Positions 46,601 to 57,708 of a DNA stretch of 64,000 bases are shown one piece after another (position 1 is the first letter of the stretch; each line of letters opens with the position of its first letter). The stretch is from Buttiauxella agrestis (GTDB lineage Bacteria; Pseudomonadota; Gammaproteobacteria; Enterobacterales; Enterobacteriaceae): contig NZ_UIGI01000001.1 in assembly GCF_900446255.1 (NCBI RefSeq), positions 3,746,763-3,810,762 of the forward strand, read 5' to 3'. A program made the position numbers and the translations under genes. Below the pieces are notes generated by a model that made no database searches, had not been told where the DNA came from, and saw only the letters and a program-made list of their open reading frames with translations.

Positions 46601-47152
46601 TCAGTGGCCAGGGAAAAGTACGAGGCTGTAGCTTTTCACGCCCATTTTTTCCAGGCGCTGCTCACCACCAATATCAAACAGATTGATGATAAACGCCGCG
46701 TCAGTCACTTCCCCACCCAAACGGCGGATAAGTTTGACGGTGGCTTCAATGGTGCCGCCGGTTGCCAGTAAGTCATCTACCACCAGAACTTTGTCGCCAG
46801 GCTGGATTGCATCAACGTGGATTTCCAGCTGATCGGTGCCGTATTCCAGCTCGTAGTTTTCAGCGATAGTTTCGCGTGGCAGTTTACCGGGCTTACGAAC
46901 CGGCACGAAGCCGACACCTAATTCCAGCGCAACCGGTGCACCAAACAAGAAGCCACGCGCTTCAGTACCCACCACTTTGGTGATACCGGCGTCTTTAAAG
47001 CGTGAAACTAATAATTCAATGCTGGTGGCGTAGGCTTTCGGATCTTCAAGCAAGCTGGTAACGTCACGGAATAAGATCCCAGGTTTTGGATAGTCTGGAA
47101 TGCTTTTGATGCTGTTTTTCAGATATTCAAGCTGCTGCGCAGTCGCGGTCAT
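46601..47152 (-). CDS. apt: Apt, adenine phosphoribosyltransferase
   Basis: A 183-residue type I phosphoribosyltransferase, identical in length to E. coli Apt. It converts adenine and PRPP to AMP in purine salvage. Motifs are [18 protein letters not shown] near the N-terminus, [20 protein letters not shown] (flexible loop and base site), [13 protein letters not shown], and the PRPP-binding motif [16 protein letters not shown]. It is upstream of dnaX and downstream of ybaN. Confidence 0.98.
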   Translation of the reverse strand: MTATAQQLEYLKNSIKSIPDYPKPGILFRDVTSLLEDPKAYATSIELLVSRFKDAGITKVVGTEARGFLFGAPVALELGVGFVPVRKPGKLPRETIAENYELEYGTDQLEIHVDAIQPGDKVLVVDDLLATGGTIEATVKLIRRLGGEVTDAAFIINLFDIGGEQRLEKMGVKSYSLVLFPGH

Positions 47153-47278
47153 AATTAATGCCTGCTAAAAACATGATTCTAACAAAGCACGAGACTGCTT
47201 ATTAATCAGTCATACCGTGCTCGAAAACGGTCGAATTTACTGGCTGGCATCAACAATTGCAACCACCGCAAATGCGGT

Positions 47279-47656
47279 TTACGGCTTTTGTTGCTTTTCG
47301 TCAATTACCGGCATGCGCCACATAAAGAACAGCAGCGCACACATCATCAACAATAATAGTAGCCTGACCCAAAGAATGTTGACCAGGTAAAGGGATACCG
47401 CAAAAGTTAACACGATAAAAATCAATGCCCTGGGTTTTGCTCCCGGCGGCAGTGCACGATGATTTTGCCAATGGCGGATATAACTACCAAACCATGAGCG
47501 ATATAATAACCAGTGGTGGAAACGCGGCGATGAACGAGCGAAGCACCAGGCCGCCAGCAGGAGAAATGGGGTGGTGGGAAGTAAAGGCAGGACAACACCC
47601 AACGTCGCAAGGACTACCGCCAGCCAACCAATGATGATTAATATTGTCCGTTTCAT
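47279..47656 (-). CDS. ybaN: YbaN, DUF454 inner membrane protein
   Basis: A 125-residue DUF454 protein of the same length as E. coli YbaN. There is an N-terminal membrane helix pair (TILIIIGWLAVVLATLGVVL; LLPTTPFLLLAAWCFARSS) and two further helices near the C-terminus (LIFIVLTFAVSLYLVNILWV; LLLLLMMCALLFFMW). The signature GVVLPLLPTTPFLLLAAWCF followed by SSPRFHHWL is typical of the family. The function is unknown. It is divergent from priC, as in E. coli. Confidence 0.95.
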   Translation of the reverse strand: MKRTILIIIGWLAVVLATLGVVLPLLPTTPFLLLAAWCFARSSPRFHHWLLYRSWFGSYIRHWQNHRALPPGAKPRALIFIVLTFAVSLYLVNILWVRLLLLLMMCALLFFMWRMPVIDEKQQKP

Positions 47657-47713
47657 TCAGTATTCCATCGATAACCTGGCGCTTAAACACGTACACCACT
47701 GGAGAGTCATTTT

Positions 47714-48250
47714 GTGAAAACCGCTTCGCTGTTACAAGCTTTGAATACTCGCGTCGCGGAACTCGCGCAAGCCATAGCGCCCGTCTCATTACAACGCGCC
47801 TCACAAGCCCGTTTCGATAGTAAGCTGTTTTCGACCCACAGCACGCAACTTAAAGATTATCTCAGCGAAGTTCAGGCAAATCTTGAACAGTTACAGCTTA
47901 GCGTGAAAGTGGGCCGAACGGAGCAAGTTGCCTATCTTGCTGAAAAACTGGTGGCGCAAATCGCTGCGTTACAGCGTGAACTGGCGACCGTCAAAATGCG
48001 AAAAAACGATCCACAACCCGTGGTTGCCGAGAATTTATATGAAAAGCTCTCGACGCATCAGGATTACGAACGTCGTATCCAGATTATGATTAGCGATCGC
48101 GAAAGCCAGCTTTCGTTGCAGGCAACGCTTGCCGGGCAGCAAAAACTCCAGAAGGAATTGGCCGCGCTCGAGGGGCGTTTGCAGCGCTGCCGTCAGGCAC
48201 TGACTCGTATAGAACGTGCCATCGAAAGACGAGAGCGTGGGCTAAGCTAA
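47714..48250 (+). CDS. priC: PriC, primosomal replication protein N''
   Basis: A 178-residue PriC with a GTG start preceded by GGAGAG. The protein is almost wholly helical and rich in Gln, Arg and Leu: [56 protein letters not shown], and a basic C-terminal coil ([20 protein letters not shown]). PriC recognises stalled forks with gaps on the leading strand and loads DnaB through SSB. It is followed after 32 bases by ybaM, the E. coli arrangement. Confidence 0.95.
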   Translation: MKTASLLQALNTRVAELAQAIAPVSLQRASQARFDSKLFSTHSTQLKDYLSEVQANLEQLQLSVKVGRTEQVAYLAEKLVAQIAALQRELATVKMRKNDPQPVVAENLYEKLSTHQDYERRIQIMISDRESQLSLQATLAGQQKLQKELAALEGRLQRCRQALTRIERAIERRERGLS

Positions 48251-48282
48251 TACCCAAAATACACATTAACGAGATTAACGAT

Positions 48283-48444
48283 ATGTCGCTGGATAACGCA
48301 CCAGAAGAAGTCAAACTGGCGGTCGATTTGATTATGCTGCTCGAAGAACATGAAATCCCGACGGAAACCGCGCTCGCAGCACTTGAGATTGTCCGTCAGG
48401 ATTTTTTGCGTAAGCGGGAAGAACAAAAAGAAAACGGTGGATGA
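48283..48444 (+). CDS. ybaM: YbaM, small DUF2496 protein
   Basis: A 53-residue reading frame, [20 protein letters not shown]..., ending [10 protein letters not shown]. The length and sequence match E. coli YbaM ([20 protein letters not shown]), also called RsmS and linked to Rsm regulation in Pectobacterium. It follows priC by 32 bases and is probably co-transcribed with it. The stop lies at the edge of a REP cluster. Confidence 0.93.
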   Translation: MSLDNAPEEVKLAVDLIMLLEEHEIPTETALAALEIVRQDFLRKREEQKENGG

Positions 48445-48509
48445 CGCTGACGCTTATCCCCCCTACAAACGCTTTACTGTTGGCCGGATAAGCGCAGCGT
48501 CATCCGGCA
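48440..48509. repeat. REP pair (BIME-like) between ybaM and mscK
   Basis: GATGACGCTGACGCTTATCC at 48440-48460 and GGCCGGATAAGCGCAGCGTC followed by ATCCGGCA at 48482-48509 are two REP units in opposite orientation, between convergent ybaM and mscK. Confidence 0.85.
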
Positions 48510-48516
48510 CAGCATC

Positions 48517-51500
48517 TCATTTCCCATTATTATCGCGCTTCACCTCGGTCAGTTCATCGCCTTTATCATTACGCAGATGCACTTCCAACTGGTTGAAGGC
48601 GATGTTAATTCCGTTCTCACGGCACAGACGATCAATGCTCCGGTTCAGCTCATCGACGGTGTAACTGCGGTCGCGCAGTTCACGCACATACAGACGTAAC
48701 TCATGATCGAGCGTGCTGGCACCAAAGGTGGTGAAGAACACGGTTGGCTCCGGATCGTGCATGACCTTTGGATGATCATGAGCCGCTTTGAGTAAGATCT
48801 CGCGCACTTTATCCAGATCGGATCCGTACGCAACGCCCAGGCGAATCACCACTCGCGTGATGGTATCGGTCAGTGACCAGTTGATCAGGCGCTCGGTGAC
48901 AAAGGCTTTGTTCGGGATGATCACTTCTTTACGGTCGAAATCGGTAATCGTTGTGGCACGAATACGGATTTTGCTGACGCTACCGGAGAAGGTGCCGATG
49001 GTGACGGTATCGCCGATACGCACCGGGCGCTCGAAGAGAATAATCAGACCGGAAACGAAGTTACCGAATATCTCCTGCAAGCCAAAACCGAGGCCGACCG
49101 ATAATGCCGCCGCCAGCCATTGCAATTTATCCCACGACACACCGAGTGAACCAAAGATGGTCATCGCCCCGACGGCAATAATCACATAGTTCAGAATCGT
49201 GGTAATGGCGTACGACGCGCCCTGGCGCATTTGCAGACGCGAGAGCACCAGCACTTCCAACAGGCCAGGTAAGTTGCGAATCAGCACCCACGCAATGGCA
49301 AAGGCAATCACCGCAAATAATAGACTGCCCATGGTGACATGCTTGACGATGGCGGCACCGGCTTCAGTGCCGTTGTAGCTCCAGAGCTGGATGCTATCGA
49401 GATAACCGAATACCCCGAACAAATCTGACCAAATGGTGTAGAACACGATGGCAAACAGTGCGAACAGCGCAATGATGGCCAGACGCATGGTTTGCTGGTT
49501 GATTTGGTCGAGTGCCAACGGTGGCTCTTCTACCGGCTCACCGCCTTCTGCGCCCTCTTTCACCAGGTTTTCACGGCGTAATACCGCGCGGCGATAGGCC
49601 ATACGGCGTGCCGCAACGCTTAACCCGCGCAGTACGGTCTGGTACACCAGGTTCCAGATAAGGATCAGGTAGATGGTTTCAATCCAGCGCCCCGCCAGGC
49701 GCAAGGTGGTGTAGAAATACCCCATCGCCGTCAGCACCATTAACACTACGGGTACCACGCCCATCATCGTGACGGTAAATAATTGAATGGTGTGGTTGTT
49801 TTTGTTGCGCCAGTTTTCGCGGCACATTGGGAACACCAGGGCGGCAATGAGCAGCAGGTTGAAGAAGATAATTAACTGCCCAAGCGCATCTTCCACCAGG
49901 TGCAGCGGAGAACGCTCACCCAATACCGACCAGAATAATAACGGCAGTAACGCACAACCAATCCGCACTAGCTGGCGACGATAGTGGCTGCACAATTGCG
50001 GTGCCATATTAAAGTGGCTGACGGCCACACCGTTGGTGGAAAGCACTTGATACGTTAAGCCGAACACTAACCAGGACAGAGAAAGCTGTTTGCAGAACGC
50101 CAGCATAGATTCGCTGATGTTCATCTCCATGCCAGCAAATACCAGCCCGATGGAGTAAATAACCAGCGCACCGGGCAGGACTTTCACCAGGGTGAGTGCA
50201 ATAGCTTTTGGCGTCAGCATCTGGCTGTCGTTGCGCAGTTGCCCTACCCGACTCGCCTGTTTTTCCAGGTAGCGATCGATCGCTTTAAATTTCCAGCGAA
50301 TGAGACCTGCCAGCAATAATGCCGGAATCATCAGCAACAAGATGGCGATGATTTTTAACGAGCTTTCTGGCCCTTTTAAGTTAATCCGGGCGCTTTTAAA
50401 CTGATCGCGCAACGAAGATGGCAATGATTTCAGCCAGTCCCAATCCATTGGCTTATTACTGGTCACCCAGAAAATCTGCTCGGTCAGAATTTGATCGAGG
50501 GATTTCGTGACGTTTTGCAGTTGCTGCTTATTGTTTTGCAGATTGATTGCCAGCATGAGTTGCATGCCGAGCTGTTTGTTCAGCTGGTCGAGCAATTCAC
50601 GACGCGTATCCAGAATTTGTAATAACGCCTCATGAACGTCAGGCGTCACTTCATCGGCGTGTCCGTCTTCAATTTTCTGCACCAGTTCATCTGGTTGGAA
50701 AAGGGCATCACGCTGCTGGTTGACATCAAACTGTTCGAGACGAATATCCGCAATACGGTTGGTCAGGTCTTCGGTGTCTTCCGCTGACGGCAAGTTTTGC
50801 TGCTGTTGTTGGTAAAGGATACGTGACAACAGCAGGCTGCCTTTCAGGACGGCAATTTGCTCTTTGAGATTACGTTCAGATTGCAGCGCCCGGTCGAGGG
50901 TATTTTTGATGCGGATGCTCGGCGGCACCATTTCATTGGCATGCTGAGTGGCATCAATTAAACGCTGGCTTAACTGGTGGTTGAGATCCAGCTCTTGTTT
51001 CACCAACGGGTTTTGCTGAATTTTGACCGTATCTTCAGAGTCTATCGCTTCTTGCGCTGTCTGCTGTGTCAGCGTTAAACGCTTGCTGCTGACCGCTTTT
51101 TGCAGCAGTTGCAGCGTGTGCTCCAGCTGATTGATATGGGCGTTGGTGTAGTCACGTTGTTTTTGCAGCGCATCCTGCAAGATGGTGTTGCCTTTCAGGC
51201 TGTCGCGCTGTTGATCGAGTTGCGCATTAAGCAACGCCTGTTGAGTCAGTAACAAGGTTTGCTGGCTTGGGCGTAGCTCTACCGCACCTGGCGTGACGCC
51301 GTTCAGACGGTTACGGATGGTTTCAAGTTGGGCCGACACCGTCATCATCGCATTTTGCACACGCTCGGGTTGCGTTTGCAGGGAAATTAGCTGGCTGTTC
51401 CAGGTGGCTAAATCGCTTTGTGAATTCTGTAAATCCGTCATCAAATCATTCAGACGCGATTCAAGCTGACGCAAATTCAACGATTCAATTTCGGCCTCTT

Positions 51501-51867
51501 CCGCAGCCTGATTTTCACGCTGGTTTTTGAGTTCGTTTAACGCCTCAGTGGCTTTGCGCAGCGCTTTTGGCGCTTCGGTTACCTGCTGATGAAGTTTTGC
51601 TGTTTCATCCTTGACGCGATCAATTTTGTCCAACGCTTCAAGCGTTTCATTGAGATCTTGCTGGGTGAGTTTGTCATTTGGCGACAGCGTTTTTTGCTTA
51701 TTCAGCGCGTTGAGCTGGTTTTGAATTTCTTCGCGGCTAGGGAGATCGCTGGAATTACTTTTCGCCCAGACTGGCTGCGCCAACATACAAAACAGGCTAA
51801 CCAAAGCGATGAGTAAAAACCGCGCGGAAACACGACGTGAATACAGTGAACTCATGAGTTGCGGCAT
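48517..51867 (-). CDS. mscK: MscK (KefA), potassium-dependent mechanosensitive channel
   Basis: About 1116 residues from the ATG at 51867, close to the 1120 of E. coli. That start gives a signal sequence (SARFLLIALVSLFCMLAQPVWA) at the N-terminus; an ATG 33 codons upstream is possible but unlikely, and one four codons downstream also fits. A long periplasmic coiled-coil domain (about 30-480) is followed by about 11 membrane segments and the conserved MscS-like pore and beta domain (YVIIAVGAMTIFGSLGVSWD shortened by one residue: GAMTIFGSLGVSWDKLQWLA; SVGLGFGLQEIFGNFVSGLI; ITDFDRKEVIIPNKAFVTE). It opens under turgor in a K+- and ligand-dependent way. It lies between ybaM and acrR as in E. coli. 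Confidence 0.96.
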   Translation of the reverse strand: MPQLMSSLYSRRVSARFLLIALVSLFCMLAQPVWAKSNSSDLPSREEIQNQLNALNKQKTLSPNDKLTQQDLNETLEALDKIDRVKDETAKLHQQVTEAPKALRKATEALNELKNQRENQAAEEAEIESLNLRQLESRLNDLMTDLQNSQSDLATWNSQLISLQTQPERVQNAMMTVSAQLETIRNRLNGVTPGAVELRPSQQTLLLTQQALLNAQLDQQRDSLKGNTILQDALQKQRDYTNAHINQLEHTLQLLQKAVSSKRLTLTQQTAQEAIDSEDTVKIQQNPLVKQELDLNHQLSQRLIDATQHANEMVPPSIRIKNTLDRALQSERNLKEQIAVLKGSLLLSRILYQQQQQNLPSAEDTEDLTNRIADIRLEQFDVNQQRDALFQPDELVQKIEDGHADEVTPDVHEALLQILDTRRELLDQLNKQLGMQLMLAINLQNNKQQLQNVTKSLDQILTEQIFWVTSNKPMDWDWLKSLPSSLRDQFKSARINLKGPESSLKIIAILLLMIPALLLAGLIRWKFKAIDRYLEKQASRVGQLRNDSQMLTPKAIALTLVKVLPGALVIYSIGLVFAGMEMNISESMLAFCKQLSLSWLVFGLTYQVLSTNGVAVSHFNMAPQLCSHYRRQLVRIGCALLPLLFWSVLGERSPLHLVEDALGQLIIFFNLLLIAALVFPMCRENWRNKNNHTIQLFTVTMMGVVPVVLMVLTAMGYFYTTLRLAGRWIETIYLILIWNLVYQTVLRGLSVAARRMAYRRAVLRRENLVKEGAEGGEPVEEPPLALDQINQQTMRLAIIALFALFAIVFYTIWSDLFGVFGYLDSIQLWSYNGTEAGAAIVKHVTMGSLLFAVIAFAIAWVLIRNLPGLLEVLVLSRLQMRQGASYAITTILNYVIIAVGAMTIFGSLGVSWDKLQWLAAALSVGLGFGLQEIFGNFVSGLIILFERPVRIGDTVTIGTFSGSVSKIRIRATTITDFDRKEVIIPNKAFVTERLINWSLTDTITRVVIRLGVAYGSDLDKVREILLKAAHDHPKVMHDPEPTVFFTTFGASTLDHELRLYVRELRDRSYTVDELNRSIDRLCRENGINIAFNQLEVHLRNDKGDELTEVKRDNNGK

Positions 51868-51998
51868 AGTTTGACAGTGTTTAAAAACAGGCCGAAAAGG
51901 TTGGCGAGTTAGAGACGAAATACGAGCCGCAAGATTAGCACGTCTTTTCGCAAAAACCTTGGGCAACTATGTTCAGAATTACCCTATTAATCCTATTT

Positions 51999-52640
51999 TT
52001 AGTGTGGACTTGATCGCAGGGTTGGGCAGTTTTGGAACATTTCCAATAATATAGCCACGTAGTCTTCCGCCTGACCGTGAAGATCAAAGCTGTCGGGCGC
52101 AACTAACCAGTTTTCAATCAGCCCGGTGATGTAACTACGAAGAAGAATAACAGCGTGGGAGAGGAGCAGGTTTTTTGGTAACATTTCTGCATCAATGCAA
52201 CGCTGTAAACTGCTCTCGATTCTTTCATTACCTTCCATATAAAGTTCGCGCCTGGCCTGTTGTAAAACAGCCAGTTCCCCGACAAATTCACATTTATGGA
52301 AGATGATTTCAGTCATCAAGCGACGGCGTTCATCGGTGACAGTTGCTTGTAATATGTAAATAAGTAACTCTCTGACAACAGAAAGTGGATCGTCAGGAAA
52401 TTTTGCCTGATACTCAGTTTCTAAGTCACCAATACTGGATTCCGTTAGCTCCCAGATTTCATTAAACAAATCCGACTTATTTTTGAAATGCCAGTAGATT
52501 GCACCACGGGTGACACCAGCTGCCTTTGCGATATCCGCCAGCGAAGTTGCGGAAACACCGTGTTGGGAAAACAAGCGGATTGCAACATCCAGAAGATGTT
52601 GGCGGGTCTCTAGTGCTTGTTGTTTGGTTTTTCGTGCCAT
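51999..52640 (-). CDS. acrR: AcrR, TetR-family repressor of acrAB
   Basis: A 213-residue TetR-family repressor. The helix-turn-helix lies in residues about 10-55 ([40 protein letters not shown]). The C-terminal drug-binding domain includes [20 protein letters not shown]. In E. coli AcrR binds dyes, antibiotics and other amphiphiles and then releases the acrAB operator. It is divergent from acrA, and the operator lies 29 bases upstream of its own start, so it represses itself as well. The sequence is complete; no disruption is seen. Confidence 0.97.
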   Translation of the reverse strand: MARKTKQQALETRQHLLDVAIRLFSQHGVSATSLADIAKAAGVTRGAIYWHFKNKSDLFNEIWELTESSIGDLETEYQAKFPDDPLSVVRELLIYILQATVTDERRRLMTEIIFHKCEFVGELAVLQQARRELYMEGNERIESSLQRCIDAEMLPKNLLLSHAVILLRSYITGLIENWLVAPDSFDLHGQAEDYVAILLEMFQNCPTLRSSPH

Positions 52641-52668
52641 AAGTGGGTGAAATTAAGGTAGTTAGATT

Positions 52669-52692
52669 TACATACATTTGTGAATGTATGTA
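52669..52692. promoter_or_regulatory. AcrR operator in the acrR-acrA intergenic region
   Basis: TACATACATT and AATGTATGTA flank TGTG in a 24-bp palindrome that equals the known E. coli AcrR binding site. The 143-base intergenic region must also hold both promoters. Confidence 0.93.
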
Positions 52693-52783
52693 CCATAGCA
52701 CGACGATAATATAAACGCAGCAATGGGTTTGTGGACACTTGATCCATTGAACAACTTTGAAATCGGACACTCGAGGTTTACAT

Positions 52784-53983
52784 ATGAACAAAAACAGAGG
52801 GTTTACGCCTCTGGCGGCCGTTCTGATGCTCTCAGGCAGCTTAGTGCTTACAGGATGTAATGACAAAGAGACACAACAGAGTGCCCCGCATACCCCAGAA
52901 GTGGGTGTGGTGACTTTGAAAAGTGCTCCTTTGCAGATAACAACAGAGCTACCGGGCCGTACCAGCGCTTACCGTATTGCAGAAGTCCGTCCACAGGTCA
53001 GTGGCATCATCCTGAAACGTAACTTCGAAGAAGGAAGTGAAATCAAGGCTGGCGTTTCGCTGTATCAGATTGACCCTGCAACATATCAGGCTGCGTATGA
53101 CAGTGCCAAAGGCGACCTCGCGAAAGCACAGGCAAGTGCAAACATTGCTCAGCTGACGCTTAAACGTTATCAGAAACTTTTGGGTACTAAATACATCAGT
53201 CAACAAGATTACGACACCGCGCTTGCCGATTCTCAACAGGCAAATGCGTCCGTCGTTGCGGCTAAAGCCGCCGTTGAATCTGCTCGTATCAACCTTGCTT
53301 ACACCAAAGTGACTTCACCTATTAGTGGTCGCATTGGCAAATCTTCTGTAACAGAAGGCGCACTGGTCACTAGCGGACAATCTGCTGCGTTAGCAACCGT
53401 ACAACAGCTCGATCCTATCTATGTCGATGTGACCCAATCCAGCAACGATTTCTTGCGCCTTAAGCAAGAGTTAGCTGACGGCAAACTGAAACAAGAAAAC
53501 GGTAAAGCTAAAGTCAAATTAGTCACCAACGACGGTATCACTTTCCCGCAGGAAGGCTCTTTAGAGTTTTCTGACGTGACGGTTGACCAAACCACCGGTT
53601 CTATCACTTTGCGTGCCATCTTCCCGAATCCAGATAAAACGTTACTGCCGGGCATGTTTGTTCGCGCACAACTGGAAGAAGGTACTAATCCAAATGCACT
53701 GTTAGTTCCGCAACAAGGTGTGACTCGTACACCGCGTGGCGATGCTTCAGCAATGGTTATTGGTAAAGATGACAAAGTGGAAGTGCGCAATATCACTGCA
53801 TCTCAGGCTATCGGCGACAAATGGCTGGTTACTGAAGGGTTGAAGGATGGCGATCGCGTTATTGTAACCGGTTTGCAAAAAGTGAAACCCGGTGTTCAGG
53901 TGAAGGCGCAGGAAGTGGCGGCAGAGAATAAAGGCCAGGATCAAGCAGCCGCTGGCGCACAGTCTGAACAAACGAAGTCTTAA
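52784..53983 (+). CDS. acrA: AcrA, periplasmic adaptor of the AcrAB-TolC pump
   Basis: A 399-residue lipoprotein adaptor. I chose the ATG at 52784, which gives MNKNRGFTPLAAVLMLSGSL and a lipobox LTGC at residues 22-25; a start nine codons earlier spoils the signal. Domains in order are lipoyl (EVRPQVSGIILKRNFEEGSE; NLAYTKVTSPISGRIGKSSV), helical hairpin, beta-barrel and membrane-proximal domain (ALLVPQQGVTRTP). It connects AcrB to TolC. The start lies behind the AcrR operator, and the gene is followed after 22 bases by acrB. Confidence 0.97.
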   Translation: MNKNRGFTPLAAVLMLSGSLVLTGCNDKETQQSAPHTPEVGVVTLKSAPLQITTELPGRTSAYRIAEVRPQVSGIILKRNFEEGSEIKAGVSLYQIDPATYQAAYDSAKGDLAKAQASANIAQLTLKRYQKLLGTKYISQQDYDTALADSQQANASVVAAKAAVESARINLAYTKVTSPISGRIGKSSVTEGALVTSGQSAALATVQQLDPIYVDVTQSSNDFLRLKQELADGKLKQENGKAKVKLVTNDGITFPQEGSLEFSDVTVDQTTGSITLRAIFPNPDKTLLPGMFVRAQLEEGTNPNALLVPQQGVTRTPRGDASAMVIGKDDKVEVRNITASQAIGDKWLVTEGLKDGDRVIVTGLQKVKPGVQVKAQEVAAENKGQDQAAAGAQSEQTKS

Positions 53984-54005
53984 CTTAAACAGGAGCCGTT
54001 AAGAC

Positions 54006-57000
54006 ATGGCTAAGTTTTTTATCGATCGCCCTATTTTCGCCTGGGTAATCGCCATCATTATTATGTTGGCGGGTGGGCTTGCGATCATGAAATTGCCTAT
54101 CGCGCAATATCCAACCATTGCGCCACCGGCAATTTCTATCTCTGCAAACTATCCAGGTGCTGATGCGAAAACGGTACAGGATACTGTGACTCAGGTTATC
54201 GAACAGAACATGAACGGTATCGATAACCTGTTGTACATGTCCTCTTCCAGTGATTCCTCGGGTTCTGTCACCATCACCATTACCTTCGATTCCGGCACTG
54301 ATGCCGATATCGCACAGGTTCAGGTGCAGAACAAATTGCAACTGGCAATGCCGCTGCTTCCACAAGAAGTCCAGCAGCAAGGTGTTAGCGTTGAGAAGTC
54401 CTCCAGTAGCTTCCTGATGGTTCTCGGTATGATCAATACCGACGGTTCCATGACGCAGGAAGATATTTCGGACTACGTCGGCGCAACCATTAAAGACCCA
54501 ATCAGCCGTACGCGTGGTGTGGGTGACGTTCAGCTGTTTGGTGCACAGTACGCGATGCGTATCTGGATGGACCCGAATAAACTGAACAATTACCAGCTCA
54601 CGCCGGTAGATATTATTAACGCTATCAAAGCGCAGAACGCCCAGGTAGCAGCAGGTCAGTTAGGTGGGACTCCGCCGGTTAAAGGCCAGCAACTTAACGC
54701 CTCAATCATTGCTCAGACCCGTTTGAAATCTGCCGATGAGTTCAGCAAAATTTTGCTGAAAGTGAATCAAGATGGCTCACGTGTTCTGCTCAGAGATGTG
54801 GCAAAAGTTGAGTTGGGCGGCGAGAACTATAACGTTGTCGCACGTTTCAACGGTCAGCCTGCGTCGGGTTTAGGTATCAAACTGGCAACCGGTGCTAACG
54901 CCCTGGATACTGCCAATGCGGTACGTGCCACCGTAGAAAAACTGCAACCGTTCTTCCCGGCAGGCTTGAAAGTCGTCTATCCATACGACACCACGCCATT
55001 CGTTAAAATCTCCATCAAAGAGGTAGTCAAAACCCTCGTTGAAGCAATCGTGCTGGTGTTCCTGGTAATGTATCTGTTCTTGCAGAACTTCCGCGCCACA
55101 TTGATTCCAACGATTGCAGTGCCGGTGGTACTGCTGGGGACGTTCGCTATCCTTGCGATCTTTGGCTATTCGATAAACACCCTAACGATGTTCGGGATGG
55201 TGCTTGCGATAGGCCTGTTGGTAGATGACGCCATCGTCGTAGTAGAAAACGTTGAGCGTGTGATGGTGGAAGAAGGATTGCCACCCAAAGAAGCCACGCG
55301 CAAATCAATGGAACAGATTCAGGGCGCTCTGGTCGGCATCGCGATGGTTCTGTCAGCGGTATTTATACCGATGGCGTTCTTCGGCGGTTCCACAGGGGCA
55401 ATCTATCGTCAGTTCTCTATTACCATCGTATCGGCAATGGTGCTTTCTGTACTGGTAGCAATGATCCTGACACCAGCACTTTGCGCCACTCTGCTCAAGC
55501 CGATTGCGAAAGGCGAACACCACGAGAAGAAAGGCTTCTTCGGCTGGTTTAACAACATGTTCGACAAGAGCACGCATCACTATACCGACAGCGTCGGTAA
55601 CATCTTGCGTAGCACCGGTCGTTACCTGGTGTTGTATCTGCTGATTGTGGTTGGCATGGCCTTCCTGTTTATTCGCCTGCCAAGTTCCTTCTTGCCAGAC
55701 GAAGACCAGGGCGTGTTCCTGACCATGGCGCAGTTGCCTGCGGGTGCAACGCAAGAACGAACCCAAGCCGTTCTTGATGATGTGACCAAGTACTACCTTG
55801 AAAAAGAGAAAGACAACGTTAACTCCGTATTTACCGTTAACGGCTTTGGCTTCTCAGGACAAGGGCAGAACACCGGTCTGGCATTCGTATCCTTGAAAGA
55901 CTGGGATGAGCGTCCGGGTGAAGAGAATAAGGTTCCAGCGATTGCTGGTCGCGCAAGCGCCGAATTCTCGAAAATCAAAGATGCCATCGTGTTCGCATTT
56001 AACCTGCCAGCTATCGTAGAACTGGGTACTGCAACGGGCTTCGACTTCCAGTTGATTGACCAGGCAAACCTTGGACACGAAAAACTGACTCAGGCGCGTA
56101 ACCAGTTGTTTGGCGAAGTGGCAAAACATCCTGACCTGTTAGTGGGCGTACGTCCAAACGGTCTGGAAGATACGCCGCAGTTCAAAGTCGATATCGACCA
56201 GGAAAAAGCGCAGGCATTGGGCGTTTCTATCAGTGATATCAACACCACGCTGGGTGCAGCATGGGGTGGTAGCTACGTGAACGACTTCATCGACCGTGGT
56301 CGTGTGAAGAAAGTTTACCTGATGGCTGATGCGCCATTCCGTATGCTGCCAAGCGATATCAACAGCTGGTATGTTCGCGGCTCTACCGGCCAGATGGTGC
56401 CATTCTCTGCGTTCTCAACCGCGCACTGGGAATACGGTTCACCGCGTCTGGAACGTTACAACGGTTTGCCATCCATGGAGATCCTGGGTCAGGCAGCACC
56501 GGGTAAAAGTACCGGTGAAGCGATGGATCTGATGCAGGAACTGGCGAGCAAGTTGCCAACCGGTATCGGCTACGACTGGACGGGTATGTCTTATCAGGAG
56601 CGTTTGTCTGGTAACCAGGCCCCTGCCCTGTATGCGATTTCCCTGATTGTGGTATTCCTGTGTCTGGCTGCATTGTACGAGAGTTGGTCGATTCCATTCT
56701 CGGTTATGCTGGTTGTTCCACTGGGTGTTGTGGGGGCATTACTTGCCGCAACCTTACGTGGTCTGACTAACGACGTGTACTTCCAGGTAGGCCTGCTGAC
56801 AACCATTGGCTTGTCGGCGAAGAACGCGATACTTATCGTGGAATTCGCCAAAGACTTGATGGAAAAAGAAGGCAAAGGTCTGATTGAAGCGACACTCGAC
56901 GCTGTACGTATGCGTCTGCGTCCGATTCTGATGACCTCACTGGCGTTTATCCTCGGTGTAATGCCGCTGGTAATCAGCTCCGGTGCTGGCTCAGGTGCAC

Positions 57001-57155
57001 AGAACGCGGTAGGTACGGGTGTAATGGGCGGGATGGTGACAGCAACTGTCCTGGCTATCTTCTTCGTGCCGGTGTTCTTCGTGGTTGTACGCCGCCGCTT
57101 CAGCAGCAAGTCTGAAGATGTTGAACACGCTCACGCAGTTGAACATCACAAGTAA
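54006..57155 (+). CDS. acrB: AcrB, RND multidrug efflux transporter
   Basis: A 1049-residue RND pump, the same length as E. coli AcrB. It has twelve membrane helices and two large periplasmic loops; the proton-relay Asp pair is in [15 protein letters not shown] and the second relay region is [16 protein letters not shown]. The switch-loop and pore blocks ([20 protein letters not shown]) are intact, as is the His/Glu-rich C-terminus ending EHHK. It exports bile salts, dyes, detergents and many antibiotics by proton antiport as a trimer. A clear ribosome site (AGGAG) precedes the start and a terminator follows. Confidence 0.98.
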   Translation: MAKFFIDRPIFAWVIAIIIMLAGGLAIMKLPIAQYPTIAPPAISISANYPGADAKTVQDTVTQVIEQNMNGIDNLLYMSSSSDSSGSVTITITFDSGTDADIAQVQVQNKLQLAMPLLPQEVQQQGVSVEKSSSSFLMVLGMINTDGSMTQEDISDYVGATIKDPISRTRGVGDVQLFGAQYAMRIWMDPNKLNNYQLTPVDIINAIKAQNAQVAAGQLGGTPPVKGQQLNASIIAQTRLKSADEFSKILLKVNQDGSRVLLRDVAKVELGGENYNVVARFNGQPASGLGIKLATGANALDTANAVRATVEKLQPFFPAGLKVVYPYDTTPFVKISIKEVVKTLVEAIVLVFLVMYLFLQNFRATLIPTIAVPVVLLGTFAILAIFGYSINTLTMFGMVLAIGLLVDDAIVVVENVERVMVEEGLPPKEATRKSMEQIQGALVGIAMVLSAVFIPMAFFGGSTGAIYRQFSITIVSAMVLSVLVAMILTPALCATLLKPIAKGEHHEKKGFFGWFNNMFDKSTHHYTDSVGNILRSTGRYLVLYLLIVVGMAFLFIRLPSSFLPDEDQGVFLTMAQLPAGATQERTQAVLDDVTKYYLEKEKDNVNSVFTVNGFGFSGQGQNTGLAFVSLKDWDERPGEENKVPAIAGRASAEFSKIKDAIVFAFNLPAIVELGTATGFDFQLIDQANLGHEKLTQARNQLFGEVAKHPDLLVGVRPNGLEDTPQFKVDIDQEKAQALGVSISDINTTLGAAWGGSYVNDFIDRGRVKKVYLMADAPFRMLPSDINSWYVRGSTGQMVPFSAFSTAHWEYGSPRLERYNGLPSMEILGQAAPGKSTGEAMDLMQELASKLPTGIGYDWTGMSYQERLSGNQAPALYAISLIVVFLCLAALYESWSIPFSVMLVVPLGVVGALLAATLRGLTNDVYFQVGLLTTIGLSAKNAILIVEFAKDLMEKEGKGLIEATLDAVRMRLRPILMTSLAFILGVMPLVISSGAGSGAQNAVGTGVMGGMVTATVLAIFFVPVFFVVVRRRFSSKSEDVEHAHAVEHHK

Positions 57156-57172
57156 GACTGAGTTCTGCATCT

Positions 57173-57200
57173 AAAAGGCCGCGCAAGCGGCCTTTTTTAT
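57173..57200 (+). terminator. Terminator after acrB
   Basis: AAAAGGCCGC and GCGGCCTTTT form a 10-bp stem with a GCAA tetraloop, followed by TTATTTAT: a standard intrinsic terminator. Confidence 0.95.
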
Positions 57201-57708
57201 TTATGTTGAGTCCTATTTGTCATATTAATTAATAATTAGTGCCGTCGGTTTTTCCGGCGATAAGTTTCAAAATGTTGCAATATAAACCCTGCAAATCCTG
57301 AGTCTGCGGCAAGATATTACTTAATTTTTCTGGAAAACCCGCAAAATCGAATCATACTTATTTATTAGGATAAATCTTAATCGATTACTTATATACATCG
57401 CTTTCGATTCACATCGAGCAACATAAAATTAACCTCTTGAAAATAAACTATTTCTTGAAGTAGTCTTTTTGGTTAATTTATAGGAAAAAGCTTTTAAAAA
57501 ACGTGAAAGTCTTAATAAACATTGCGTTAGGGTAAACTGCTTTTCAACAAATGTAATTTTTCGTAATACCGAAAGGAAATCTGGTACAGATTGATTTATA
57601 GTAAAAGTATATGGAATAATCGTTGTAATTGATCCCCACCTCATCCAGGTGTGTCCACCCCAACGCGTTATGTTTATCAAATTTTTGTTCGATAAAAGGG
57701 GCTGCATT
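57201..57708. other. AT-rich region upstream of tomB-hha
   Basis: About 500 bases without a convincing gene. It is strongly AT-rich and presumably carries the tomB-hha promoter. A small GC dyad (GCCG/CGGC) lies near 57241-57256; I see no repeat element or RNA gene. Confidence 0.6.

Noticed and set aside
48252-48263. ATACCCAAAATA after priC, resembling the end of an ERIC element
   Set aside because: Only about 12 bases match and no second end or core is found.
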